Notes under the pieces: generated by a model
Databases searched by the model: none
What the model saw: only the letters and a program-made list of their open reading frames with translations
What the model was told of the DNA's origin: nothing
Translations under genes and position numbers: made by a program
Origin: Bacillota bacterium
GTDB taxonomy: Bacteria; Bacillota; Clostridia; Christensenellales; Aristaeellaceae
Assembly: GCA_023411375.1 (NCBI GenBank)
Contig: JAEYOW010000050.1
Location: 1 to 64,000 of the forward strand
Direction: 5' to 3'
DNA length: 64,000 bases
Part shown: one piece after another, positions 50,283 to 58,763 of the stretch
How positions within the stretch are numbered: position 1 is the stretch's first letter
Layout of the letters: each line of letters starts with the position of its first letter

Positions 50283-51043
50283 TGCGCGGCGAGGGGGATG
50301 CCGCGCAAACGGCAAGGCGGCTTGAGGAGCTCGCTGAACGCGCGGAGAAATCGGGAAGGCCGTGTTTCACGGGCTTTCTTTCTCCGCCGGAGGCGGAATG
50401 GGCCGTAGCCGCCGGCAAAAGGCTGCGGGTCAGGGTTTTGCTCAACGGCGGCTATGAGGATGCGGAACGCCGCATGGCCTGCTTTTTGCCGGATGAGGCG
50501 GAAGCCGGGCCGTTTCCCCTGATTGCGCTGGCGCTTGACTGGCCGCACCAAAGCGCGCCCGCGCACCGCGACGTGCTTGGCAGCGTAATGGGGCTGGGCG
50601 TGAAGCGGCAATGTATTGGGGATATTGTGTTGGAGGCCGGGCGCGGTTATCTATTTGCCGAGTGCGCGATGGGCGGGCATATTGCGGACGCGCTTATCAG
50701 CGCCGGGCGTGTAAAGCTGCGGGTTAGTCAGATGAACGGGCTGCCGCAGCTGACGCTGCCCGAGGGCGCCGAGGTTAGGGACACCGTTATGACGCTGCGT
50801 CTGGATGCGGTGCTCGCCGGTGGTTTTGGTTTGTCCCGCGCGAAGGCGGCCGCACTGATCGAGGCCGGCCATGTAAAGCTTCGGCACCTGCCCACAGAGC
50901 GGGCTGATGCCCGCGTTCAGCCGGGCGACACGATATCCGCACGCGGATTTGGCAGGCTGGTTCTGGAGGAAGCAGGAACACTCACCAAAAAAGGAAGGAT
51001 TCCCATCAGGTTGATGCGCTACGGTGAAAAGCGCGGGCGCTAA
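50282..51043 (+). CDS. ylmH: YlmH, S4-domain RNA-binding protein
   Basis: 253 residues from the ATG at 50282 that overlaps the YlmG stop by one base. The N-terminal domain has GFLSPPEAEWAVAAGKR and LDWPHQSAPAHRDVLGSVMGLGVKRQCIGDIV. An S4 domain (about 178-240) follows with LDAVLAGGFGLSRAKAAALIEAGHVKL. YlmH binds stalled 50S subunits with peptidyl-tRNA and supports ribosome quality control. Confidence 0.93.
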   Translation: MRGEGDAAQTARRLEELAERAEKSGRPCFTGFLSPPEAEWAVAAGKRLRVRVLLNGGYEDAERRMACFLPDEAEAGPFPLIALALDWPHQSAPAHRDVLGSVMGLGVKRQCIGDIVLEAGRGYLFAECAMGGHIADALISAGRVKLRVSQMNGLPQLTLPEGAEVRDTVMTLRLDAVLAGGFGLSRAKAAALIEAGHVKLRHLPTERADARVQPGDTISARGFGRLVLEEAGTLTKKGRIPIRLMRYGEKRGR

Positions 51044-51080
51044 GGCCATACCAACGACGGAAAACGAAAGGAGAATGACC

Positions 51081-51605
51081 ATGGGCTTGACGATCGATGA
51101 TATCTACGACAAAGAGTTTGCACTCAAGGGCGGCGGATACGACCGCAACGACGTGGATCAATTTCTGGATGAAATCTGCGACGAAATGACCAACATGCAG
51201 GAGCGTATCCAGACGCTGGAGGCCGAACTCAAACAGGCGCAGGCCGCCGCCGAGGCTGCGGCGGAGGCTGTAAGACCCGTTCCGCAGCCGGTTGAAAAGG
51301 CGGAGCCGGCCGTCGCTAAGACAAGCGAAACGCTGGAGAGTATTTTGCTTAGCGCGCAGCGTCTCGCTGACGAGGCGGTTGAAAACGCGAACCGCCGCGC
51401 GGGGGATATCGTCAAAGAGGCGGAGGACAAGGCAAGCCGCATTGTGGACGACGCGCAGGAGGAGAAAAATACGCTGAGCAAGGAACTGGATTCGCTTAGA
51501 AGCGCCGCCGGCGAATACAGAAAGAATTTCCTTGAACTTGTGAATAAGCATAAGCGTATGTTGGAGGACGAGAACGGCCTGTTTGACGCCGACGGGCAGG
51601 AATAA
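51081..51605 (+). CDS. divIVA: DivIVA
   Basis: 174 residues, ATG after AAAGGAGAATGACC. The N-terminal lipid-binding start LTIDDIYDKEFALKGGGYDRNDVDQFLDEI is characteristic. Coiled coils follow at about 35-60 and 85-165, with an Ala/Pro/Glu linker (60-84). It marks negatively curved membrane at poles and septa. Confidence 0.95.
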   Translation: MGLTIDDIYDKEFALKGGGYDRNDVDQFLDEICDEMTNMQERIQTLEAELKQAQAAAEAAAEAVRPVPQPVEKAEPAVAKTSETLESILLSAQRLADEAVENANRRAGDIVKEAEDKASRIVDDAQEEKNTLSKELDSLRSAAGEYRKNFLELVNKHKRMLEDENGLFDADGQE

Positions 51606-51689
51606 CCACCGGCGGAGCGGATATTTCAGGAGCTGTTGCACGTGTGAATTAGCGTGCGGCGGCTCCTTTCTGCGCATGGGTGGAAACCG

Positions 51690-52541
51690 TCAGCCCATAC
51701 GGCACCTCAGCAGTTCCAGGTGAATGGTGATGCGATCCAGCGCGCGGGCTTCCAGCGCATTTTCCGGGACGGAAAAGGTCATGGGCGTCATGCGCAAGAA
51801 ACGTTCCGCCTGCTCCTGCGAGAGGGGGAAGGTTTCATGAATAACGGCGTGTTCCAAAATCACGGCATGCTGGGAAAGATGCGTAAGCACGCGGCCATTG
51901 TCATAGGCGTCTCCGCCGCGCAGATGGCCCGACACCGCGGCGCGCACCTCCCGCAGGTAATCCGCTCCGGGCACCACCTTGTATAGCTCGCCGCCAGGCG
52001 CGAGCACGCGCCGGAATTCGGCGTAATCGGCAGGGGTCAGCACATCCAGAACCGTGTCCAGCGCGCCGTCTGGCACGGGCAGCCGTTTGAGGTCGGCCAC
52101 AAACCAGTGGACGGGATTTCCGCCGCGCGCAGCGGCCTGAATAGCTTCGCGGTTGAGATCGACGCCCAGTATCCGCGCCCCGGGCAGGGCTTGAGCAAGG
52201 CCGCGCGCATAGTAGCCCTCACCGCAGCCCACATCCATGAGAGAAAAGTCACGGTTGCCGTGGGTACGCTCAAGCAGGGCTGTAATCGCATCCAGAACCG
52301 GGGCGTAAAACCCGTCGGCAAATACCTGCCGCCGGCAATCAAACAGCTCTCCTGTGTATTTATCACCGCTTTGGTTATGCGTGGGAGCCAGGTTAACATA
52401 GCCCTTGGCGGAAAGATCGAAGCAGTGTCCAGCTCCACACAGCAGGCTTTGGCCGGTCAGGGAGAATGACGAGCCGCACAGCGGGCAGCGCAGCAGGGGC
52501 AAAATGGGACGAAGTTTTTCCGACAGCGCGCGTATCTTCAT
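51690..52541 (-). CDS. RlmA-type 23S rRNA (guanine) methyltransferase
   Basis: 283 residues from the ATG at 52541 (AAAGGATG upstream); an ATG at 52550 overlaps the site. The zinc finger RCPLCGSSFS and LLCGAGHCFDLSAKGYVNL is at the start, then motif I as LMDVGCGEGYYARG. Family members methylate G745/G748 of 23S rRNA; the G748 form gives resistance to tylosin. The exact target is not readable. Confidence 0.88.
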   Translation of the reverse strand: MKIRALSEKLRPILPLLRCPLCGSSFSLTGQSLLCGAGHCFDLSAKGYVNLAPTHNQSGDKYTGELFDCRRQVFADGFYAPVLDAITALLERTHGNRDFSLMDVGCGEGYYARGLAQALPGARILGVDLNREAIQAAARGGNPVHWFVADLKRLPVPDGALDTVLDVLTPADYAEFRRVLAPGGELYKVVPGADYLREVRAAVSGHLRGGDAYDNGRVLTHLSQHAVILEHAVIHETFPLSQEQAERFLRMTPMTFSVPENALEARALDRITIHLELLRCRMG

Positions 52542-52626
52542 GGGACACATCCTTTGATGAAATGATTAGGATTTCGACGGGCGGGCGGCGACTCCCTGCC
52601 CGTCGGCGAAAGGAGTACGGAAGAAG

Positions 52627-53490
52627 ATGTGGGTGATTATGGCGCTTTTGTCCGCGCTGTTCGCGGGTATGACGGCTATTCTGAGCAAAATGGGAATCAA
52701 AAATACAAATTCTACCGTCGCGACGGCGGTACGCACAACGGTGGTACTCGTCTTTTCATGGCTCTTGGTTTTTTTGCGTGGGCTCCATGTGGAAATGGCG
52801 GGCATCTCCGCGCGAACTTACCTGTTTTTAGGCCTGTCCGGCCTGTGTACAGGCGCGTCCTGGCTGTGCTATTTTCACGCGCTCAAGCTGGGCACGGTCA
52901 ACCAGGTAACGCCTGTTGATAAAAGCTCTACGGTGCTTACGATGCTGCTGGCCTTCCTGATCCTTGGGGAGCCCATCGGCTGGACGAAGGGCGCGGCGAT
53001 CGTGCTGATTTCGGCCGGAACGCTTTTGATGATCGAGAGGAAGCCCGTGCAAAGCGCTACGCATGCGGGTAAGCGCACCTGGTTGGTCTATGCGGTGTTC
53101 TCCGCCGTTTTCGCGGCTCTAACGGCGGTTTTGGGCAAGGTGGGCATCGAGGGCGTTCCCAGCGACCTGGGCACGGCCATCCGCACAATCGTTGTGCTGA
53201 TCATGGCCTGGGCGATGGTTTTTGTGACAGGCAAGCAGGACGAGGTTCGCCGGATTGATAAGGGGGATATGAAATTTATTCTGCTTTCGGGCGTAGCGAC
53301 TGGGCTGAGCTGGCTGTGCTATTACCGCGCCCTGCAGGATGGACAGGCAAGCGTTGTGGTGCCGCTGGACAAGCTGAGCATTGTGGTAACGATCGCCTTT
53401 AGCCGTATTTTCCTCAAGGAGAGGCTGACCAGACGCGCCATGACCGGCTTTGCGCTGCTGGTAGCGGGCACGGGAGTGCTGCTGCTGTAA
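52627..53490 (+). CDS. EamA/DMT family transporter
   Basis: 287 residues with ten hydrophobic segments in two EamA repeats: ALLSALFAGMTAILSKMGIKNTNST and AVFSAVFAALTAVLGKVGIEGVPSD. The second repeat ends DGQASVVVPLDKLSIVVT. An exporter of metabolites or amino acids; substrate unknown. The MATE gene follows after 38 bases. Confidence 0.9.
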   Translation: MWVIMALLSALFAGMTAILSKMGIKNTNSTVATAVRTTVVLVFSWLLVFLRGLHVEMAGISARTYLFLGLSGLCTGASWLCYFHALKLGTVNQVTPVDKSSTVLTMLLAFLILGEPIGWTKGAAIVLISAGTLLMIERKPVQSATHAGKRTWLVYAVFSAVFAALTAVLGKVGIEGVPSDLGTAIRTIVVLIMAWAMVFVTGKQDEVRRIDKGDMKFILLSGVATGLSWLCYYRALQDGQASVVVPLDKLSIVVTIAFSRIFLKERLTRRAMTGFALLVAGTGVLLL

Positions 53491-53528
53491 AGTTCTTCGC
53501 GGGATAAGACGAAAGAGGTTGATCACCT

Positions 53529-54890
53529 ATGATCCTTTCAAGGAACAGGGCCTTTTACCGTCAGGCCGTCAGGCTCACGGGCTTCATCGCCCTGCAAAAT
53601 GTTATCGTGTGCTTTGTGGGGCTGGCGGATAACGTCATGATCGGCGCGTACTCTCAGGACGCGCTTTCCGGCGTGGCGTTGGCTAATCAGATTCAGTTTC
53701 TGTTGCAGATGCTGGTCAGCGGCGTCGGCGAGGGGATGGCGGTCATCGCGGCGCAGTATTGGGGCACTCGGCGCATCAAGCCAATCCGCCGGGTAGTCGC
53801 CATTGCGGCTGAATTCGCCGTCGCCATGGGTGCGGTTTTTTTGGCGTTGGCGCAGCTTTGCCCGGAGGGGATGCTTGGGCTTTTGACGGCGGATGCGGCA
53901 GCAATCGGGCAAGGCGCCAAATATATGCGTATCGTCAGCTACAGCTATCTGTTTTTCGGGCTTAGCATGGTTTTGATATCGGCGCAGCGCAGCATTGAAA
54001 ACGTGCGTGTGGGCATGTACGCCTCCATTGCCGGACTGCTGGTAAATATCGCACTCAACTGGATGCTGATCTTCGGCAACCTGGGCGCGCCGCGCATGGG
54101 CGTGGAGGGCGCGGCGATAGCCACTCTGATCGCGCGGGTGGTAGAATGCGGCGTGGCTGCGCTGTATACGTACCGCGCCGACCGCAAGTTGGCGGCGGCT
54201 CTCCGGGATTTTCTGCACCCGGATGGCGCCCTTCTGCGCGACTTTTTCCGCGTGGCGGTGCCCGTGATCCTCTCTGGTGGCAGCTGGGGTATCGCGCAGG
54301 CGGTGCAAACGGGCATTCTGGGCCATATGGGATCGGGGGCCATCGCGGCCAATTCCATTGCGAACTCGCTGTTTCAGGTTGTGTCCGTGGTGGCGTACGG
54401 CATGGCCAGCGCCAGCGCCGTCCTGATTGGCAAGGCGGTCGGCAGCGACGACCGCGATAACCTCATGGGCTATGTCAACTCACTGCAATTGATGTATCTT
54501 GGTATCGGCATTGCGTCCGGACTGGTGCTGTTTGTCGGCACGGACTTGGTTCTCGGCCTTTACGCCGTTACGCCCGAGGCGCTTCAAATGGCGCGTGATT
54601 TTTTGACGGTGCTAAGCGTAACGGTTGTCGGCACGGCGTATCAATGCAGCTGTCTGACGGGCATTGTGCGCGGCGGCGGAAATACGAAATTTGTTTTCTA
54701 CAATGATTTGATTTTCATGTGGGGGATAGTGCTGCCAACGAGCCTGCTGGCAGCCTTCGCATGGGGCTGGAGCCCGGTCTGGGTTTTTTTCTGCCTGAAA
54801 TCAGATCAGATTATCAAGTGCTTTGTAGCGTTATGGCAGGTGAACAGCTATCGCTGGGTGCGTAAAGTAACCCGTGAAGACGGAATTTAA
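53529..54890 (+). CDS. MATE family efflux transporter
   Basis: 453 residues and twelve hydrophobic segments. Two halves with the MATE patterns: GLADNVMIGAYSQDALSGVALANQIQF and MGSGAIAANSIANSLFQV, with GMASASAVLIGKAVGSDD. A sodium- or proton-driven exporter of drugs or metabolites. It has AAAGAGGTTGATCACC upstream and is likely co-transcribed with the DMT gene. Confidence 0.93.
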   Translation: MILSRNRAFYRQAVRLTGFIALQNVIVCFVGLADNVMIGAYSQDALSGVALANQIQFLLQMLVSGVGEGMAVIAAQYWGTRRIKPIRRVVAIAAEFAVAMGAVFLALAQLCPEGMLGLLTADAAAIGQGAKYMRIVSYSYLFFGLSMVLISAQRSIENVRVGMYASIAGLLVNIALNWMLIFGNLGAPRMGVEGAAIATLIARVVECGVAALYTYRADRKLAAALRDFLHPDGALLRDFFRVAVPVILSGGSWGIAQAVQTGILGHMGSGAIAANSIANSLFQVVSVVAYGMASASAVLIGKAVGSDDRDNLMGYVNSLQLMYLGIGIASGLVLFVGTDLVLGLYAVTPEALQMARDFLTVLSVTVVGTAYQCSCLTGIVRGGGNTKFVFYNDLIFMWGIVLPTSLLAAFAWGWSPVWVFFCLKSDQIIKCFVALWQVNSYRWVRKVTREDGI

Positions 54891-54930
54891 GAACTTTGCA
54901 ATTTTTTTCACAAAGATTTTGTGTTTGCTA

Positions 54931-54960
54931 TTGCAAAATATGGCGTGTTTTTGGTAAAAT
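54931..54960 (+). promoter_or_regulatory. SigA promoter of gap
   Basis: TTGCAA (54931-54936), 18 bp, TAAAAT (54955-54960) preceded by TGG, an extended -10. The leader is about 33 bases. Confidence 0.65.
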
Positions 54961-54999
54961 AACTTTTGGGATAAAACAATTTTAGGAGGTACCACGATA

Positions 55000-56052
55000 A
55001 TGGTTAAAGTTGCTATTAACGGTTTTGGTCGCATCGGCCGCCTGGCCTTCCGCCAGATGTTCGGCGCCGAGGGCTATGAGATCGTCGCCATCAACGATCT
55101 GACCAGCCCCAAGATGCTGGCCCACCTGCTCAAGTATGATACCGCGCAGGGCAACTATGAGTACAAGGATACCGTTTCCTCCAAGGAGCCCGTTTTTGAA
55201 GAGGACGGCAAGACTGTCAAGGAGCCCGGCTCCATTACCGTAAACGGCAAGGAAATCACCATTTACGCGATGCCCAAGGCGCAGGACCTGCCCTGGGGCA
55301 AGCTGGATGTGGACGTCGTGCTTGAGTGCACCGGTTTCTATTGCAGCAAGGCCAAGGCTCAGGCGCACATTGACGCCGGCGCCAAGAAGGTCGTTATTTC
55401 CGCGCCCGCCGGCAATGATCTGCCCACCATCGTGTTCTCCGTCAACGAGAAGAACCTGACCAAGGAAGACAAGATCATCTCCGCCGCGTCGTGCACCACC
55501 AACTGCCTCGCTCCCATGGCCAAGGCGCTCAACGACGCGTATCCCATCCAGAGCGGCATCATGACCACCGTGCACGCCTACACCGGCGACCAGATGATTC
55601 TGGACGGCCCGCACCGCAAGGGCGACCTTCGCCGTGCCCGCGCCGGCGCGCAGAACATCGTACCTAACTCCACCGGCGCCGCCAAGGCGATCGGCCTGGT
55701 TATCCCCGAGCTTAACGGCAAGCTGATCGGCTCCGCGCAGCGCGTGCCCGTCTGCACCGGCTCCACCACCATTTTGGTGGCCGTTGTCAAGGGCAAGGAT
55801 GTAACCAAGGATTCCATCAACGCGGCCATGAAGGCTCAGGCCTCCGAAAGCTTCGGCTACAACACGGACGAGATCGTTTCCTCCGACGTGATCGGCTCCC
55901 GCTTCGGCTCCATCTTCGATTCCACCCAGACCATGGTTGCCAAGCTGGACGACGATACCTATCAGGTGCAGGTTGTATCCTGGTACGACAACGAGAACAG
56001 CTACACCAGCCAGATGGTTCGCACCATCAAGTTCTTCGCCGAGCTGGGCTGA
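55000..56052 (+). CDS. gap: Glyceraldehyde-3-phosphate dehydrogenase
   Basis: 350 residues, ATG after AGGAGGTACCACGATA. N-terminal INGFGRIGRLAFRQM binds NAD; the catalytic Cys is in AASCTTNCLAPMAK (about 165) and the partner His in TTVHAYTGDQ. The C-terminus has WYDNENSYTSQMVRT. It is followed by its own terminator, without pgk or tpi. Confidence 0.98.
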   Translation: MVKVAINGFGRIGRLAFRQMFGAEGYEIVAINDLTSPKMLAHLLKYDTAQGNYEYKDTVSSKEPVFEEDGKTVKEPGSITVNGKEITIYAMPKAQDLPWGKLDVDVVLECTGFYCSKAKAQAHIDAGAKKVVISAPAGNDLPTIVFSVNEKNLTKEDKIISAASCTTNCLAPMAKALNDAYPIQSGIMTTVHAYTGDQMILDGPHRKGDLRRARAGAQNIVPNSTGAAKAIGLVIPELNGKLIGSAQRVPVCTGSTTILVAVVKGKDVTKDSINAAMKAQASESFGYNTDEIVSSDVIGSRFGSIFDSTQTMVAKLDDDTYQVQVVSWYDNENSYTSQMVRTIKFFAELG

Positions 56053-56112
56053 GCATAGCATAAGGCTTTGCGCTGCTTTGGCCGATGGGGGGAATCCCGT
56101 CGGACAGATAAA

Positions 56113-56168
56113 ATGTTGAGCTACCTCGGTAGGCTTGCACGAAAGTGCGCCTGCTGGGTACGATAGGC
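56113..56168 (+). other. Structured 3' segment after gap
   Basis: Between gap and its terminator is a hairpin: GTAGGC, GCAC, a GAAA tetraloop, GTGC, GCCTGC (about 56130-56155), flanked by short complementary GTACC/TACC-like elements. I do not match it to a known RNA family. It could be a 3' UTR-derived small RNA. Confidence 0.35.
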
Positions 56169-56173
56169 GTTTA

Positions 56174-56217
56174 CCCCTCTTTCCAACTGTAAGAGCAGGA
56201 GGAAAGAGGGGTTTTTG
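56174..56217 (+). terminator. Intrinsic terminator after gap
   Basis: CCCCTCTTTCC pairs with GGAAAGAGGGG around a loop of about 15 bases, then TTTTT. Confidence 0.88.
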
Positions 56218-56329
56218 CCTATGAATGAGCTATACAAAAAATCTGCTGAGCTCTGTAACGAATCGGTCTGTTTCGCGACTAATCAAATGAAATGAGCTTT
56301 CCGAACATAATGATGAGGAAGTGAAATGC

Positions 56330-56827
56330 GTGCACGAAATCGAGGAAATGTATGAGGATTACAGCGGCATGGTGCATTCCTTCCTTTTACGGTTGTGCGG
56401 CAACCAAGATTTGGCGGAGGAGCTGACGCAGGAAACCTTTTACCGGGCTGTCAAGGGATGGCTCCATTTTCACAATCAAAGCAGCGTGCCCACCTGGCTG
56501 TGCGCCATTGTCAAGCGCCTGTACTGGTCTTCCCTGCGCAAGAAAGCTGCCGCTTCTCTTGAAACGGAAACGGAGCCAAGCGTGCCGGACTTTACCGAGC
56601 AGCTTGCACGGCGTGACCGGGCTATGGTGGCCCAGCGTTTGTTGCACCGGCTGCCGGAGCCCTACCGGGAGGTTTTTACCCTGCGAACCTTTTGCGACCT
56701 GACCCACGCCGAAATCGGTGAGCTGTTTGCCAAGAGCGGTCAATGGGCGCGCGTCACCTACTACCGTGCCAGGAAAATGTTGGCGGACACCCTGAAGGAG
56801 TCTGAGCATGATGAAGATGGACTGTAA
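56330..56827 (+). CDS. ECF-type sigma factor
   Basis: 165 residues from the GTG at 56330, which is well placed after GAGGAA; a GTG at 56321 is too close to it. Region 2 has MVHSFLLRLCGNQDLAEELTQETFYRA, and region 4 has LPEPYREVFTLRTFCDLTHAEIGELFAKS. The anti-sigma gene overlaps its end by 20 bases. Regulon unknown. Confidence 0.92.
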   Translation: MHEIEEMYEDYSGMVHSFLLRLCGNQDLAEELTQETFYRAVKGWLHFHNQSSVPTWLCAIVKRLYWSSLRKKAAASLETETEPSVPDFTEQLARRDRAMVAQRLLHRLPEPYREVFTLRTFCDLTHAEIGELFAKSGQWARVTYYRARKMLADTLKESEHDEDGL

Positions 56828-57620
56828 TGTGACCCGGGACTTAATCCCCCTGATGATTGACGGCGTGGCCAGCGCGGAAAGCATGCGGCTGGTTCAGCAA
56901 CATCTGGACGAATGCGCCCCCTGCGCGGAGTACTACAATGGAATGAAGTCCACATTGGAGCTGAATACGCAACGGAATGATGAAGAACGGCAGGCTTTTG
57001 ACAAAGCCGCACGGCATTTGCGGAGCAGGCGGCGGTGGCGGATCTGGCGCAATGTGCTGATCGGCATGCTAATCGGCGCGCTGCTTGTAACCGGCGCTTT
57101 TACGGGCTGGCGGTATCTGACACAGGACTGCAATACATTGGTCTACTATGGCGAATATGGCGTTTTTCTATCGCGGTTGTCCGACGGACGCGTTGCTGTT
57201 AATGTGGATTTTCGTGGAAGCGATTCATACATGCTGATTGATGTGGAAGAACGCTCGGAAGAGGGGAACGCGATCCTGTACGTGTGCGCGAAAAGGCCGT
57301 TTTTGAGGCGATCTATGAGCATTCCCATGTCCAATTACAGCTGCTTGACCCTCTCTTCGGATGATGTGGAGCGTTATGCTGAAATTCGCGAAGGCACGGC
57401 AGAGGAATACTACGTGGTATGGCAGAAGGGAATAACCATTCCGGCGGCTTCTGAAGAAATGGAAACCTATTTTACGCTGGAAGAACAAATCCAATTCTTT
57501 CCCTTGCGGGAAACGGCGGATGGCAAGGCGTTAGCCATGAGCAGAGACGACGAAAGGCGGCTGGCGGAACTCCAATGGGCGCTTTCGGACGCAAGGGAAG
57601 CCGTACCTGAATGGCAATGA
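56808..57620 (+). CDS. Membrane zinc-finger anti-sigma factor
   Basis: 270 residues, ATG after AAGGAGTCTGAGC inside the sigma gene. The ZAS domain is at the start: CNVTRDLIPLMIDGVAS, then LVQQHLDECAPC, with H-x3-C-x2-C. One membrane segment (about 84-104) and an outside domain of about 165 residues that I do not recognise follow. It should hold the ECF sigma factor until an outside signal triggers release. Confidence 0.88.
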   Translation: MMKMDCNVTRDLIPLMIDGVASAESMRLVQQHLDECAPCAEYYNGMKSTLELNTQRNDEERQAFDKAARHLRSRRRWRIWRNVLIGMLIGALLVTGAFTGWRYLTQDCNTLVYYGEYGVFLSRLSDGRVAVNVDFRGSDSYMLIDVEERSEEGNAILYVCAKRPFLRRSMSIPMSNYSCLTLSSDDVERYAEIREGTAEEYYVVWQKGITIPAASEEMETYFTLEEQIQFFPLRETADGKALAMSRDDERRLAELQWALSDAREAVPEWQ

Positions 57621-57737
57621 GCGAGGGAAGCATCACCGGCCCTGTGAAACCGTTTAAGCCGCAGCGGTCAGAATGCGGCGCTTTGAACGTGTTAAAACAC
57701 CGTTTTGGGCCGGGTAGGATTCCCGCCTCATTTGTAT

Positions 57738-58568
57738 TCAACGGAACAGAATAATATCGGATACGGAGCGCTGGCGGCCGCCGGACGGCCGGTTGATCAC
57801 CTCTCCGTTGAAAAACAGGGTGGTGGAACCGCCGCCATCCAAATTAAAAGCGTTTTGCGCGCCATAGCGTAGAAACAGTGCTTGCAGATCATGCAAGTTC
57901 ATGCCTTTGCTATACCCCTCGCGCCGTCCATCAACCACTATGACTAGGTAATGGAGCGTTCCAAGCTGGCCGATGGCCGTTCGGGGTTCTAAAATAGAGT
58001 CCCGCGTAGCGATCAGCTTAAAGGATTTGCCCAATTCCGTAGGCTTCCCATCCTTCACCAGCACCGGTCCGAACTCAAACGAGTTGAGGACGCCTTCCGA
58101 GACCAGAGCCTCCGCCAGGGTTTTCGTGGCGGAACGTTCATTATAGAGGTCGAGATTGCCGCTGGGATCAATCGCCATCAGGTGACGGGTTGTGTCCTTT
58201 TTGCGCAGCACCTCGCCGTTGCGGATAATAATCCCATAGGAATGGCTTTTGAAGTTGTCTGCATTGATCGCGAGCACGGCGTTGTTGCGCTCGGCGATGA
58301 CGGAGGTCGGCTCGCTCTTGCGGCCGTTCTTAATGCCCTCGTATTTGCCTGCCATTGCGCTTTTAATATGGTCGGGCTCGTGGATTCGAATGTCGGCAAG
58401 AAAATAAGTAACCCCATTTTCCTGAACCTTCTGGATGCCGATGGTCAACTCTTCCGACTGGTATTCGTAGGCAGGCGCTCCGCTGAAAGCATAATCCAGA
58501 GCATATGCATGTGGCAGCAGGAAAACTGTTAAAAGTACGGATATGAGTCCGGAAATAAAACGCTTCAT
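57738..58568 (-). CDS. Secreted phosphodiester glycosidase (NAGPA-like) protein
   Basis: 276 residues, ATG after AAGGAGGAACAGGG. Signal peptide at about 1-23. The NAGPA domain is recognisable by ERNNAVLAINADNF, FGPVLVKDGK, LVIVVDGRREGYSKGM and the C-terminal FNLDGGGSTTLFFNGE. Family members remove GlcNAc-1-phosphate-type caps or act on wall glycans; YncP-like exopolysaccharide proteins share the fold. Confidence 0.85.
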   Translation of the reverse strand: MKRFISGLISVLLTVFLLPHAYALDYAFSGAPAYEYQSEELTIGIQKVQENGVTYFLADIRIHEPDHIKSAMAGKYEGIKNGRKSEPTSVIAERNNAVLAINADNFKSHSYGIIIRNGEVLRKKDTTRHLMAIDPSGNLDLYNERSATKTLAEALVSEGVLNSFEFGPVLVKDGKPTELGKSFKLIATRDSILEPRTAIGQLGTLHYLVIVVDGRREGYSKGMNLHDLQALFLRYGAQNAFNLDGGGSTTLFFNGEVINRPSGGRQRSVSDIILFR

Positions 58569-58680
58569 CCCTGTTCCTCCTTGCTTGAGAAAATGGAATC
58601 TAACAAAAAAATACCCGCGCTGCCGCTGCGTGAAACGCGCAATATATCCCGCTTCCGTATATTATGCTTCCATGGGTCTT

Positions 58681-58709
58681 TTGACAGCGCCGCGCGTCTT
58701 TGCTATACT
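58681..58709 (+). promoter_or_regulatory. SigA promoter of the flotillin gene
   Basis: TTGACA (58681-58686), 17 bp, TATACT (58704-58709). Start of transcription is near 58716, about 48 bases before the TTG start. Confidence 0.82.
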
Positions 58710-58763
58710 ATTCGCATATCATGGGCGAAAGCATTCATTCATATCAAAAAGGAGGAATCATAT

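Noticed and set aside
54982..56061. Leftward ORF opposite gap
   Set aside because: Antisense shadow of the strongly biased gap codons.
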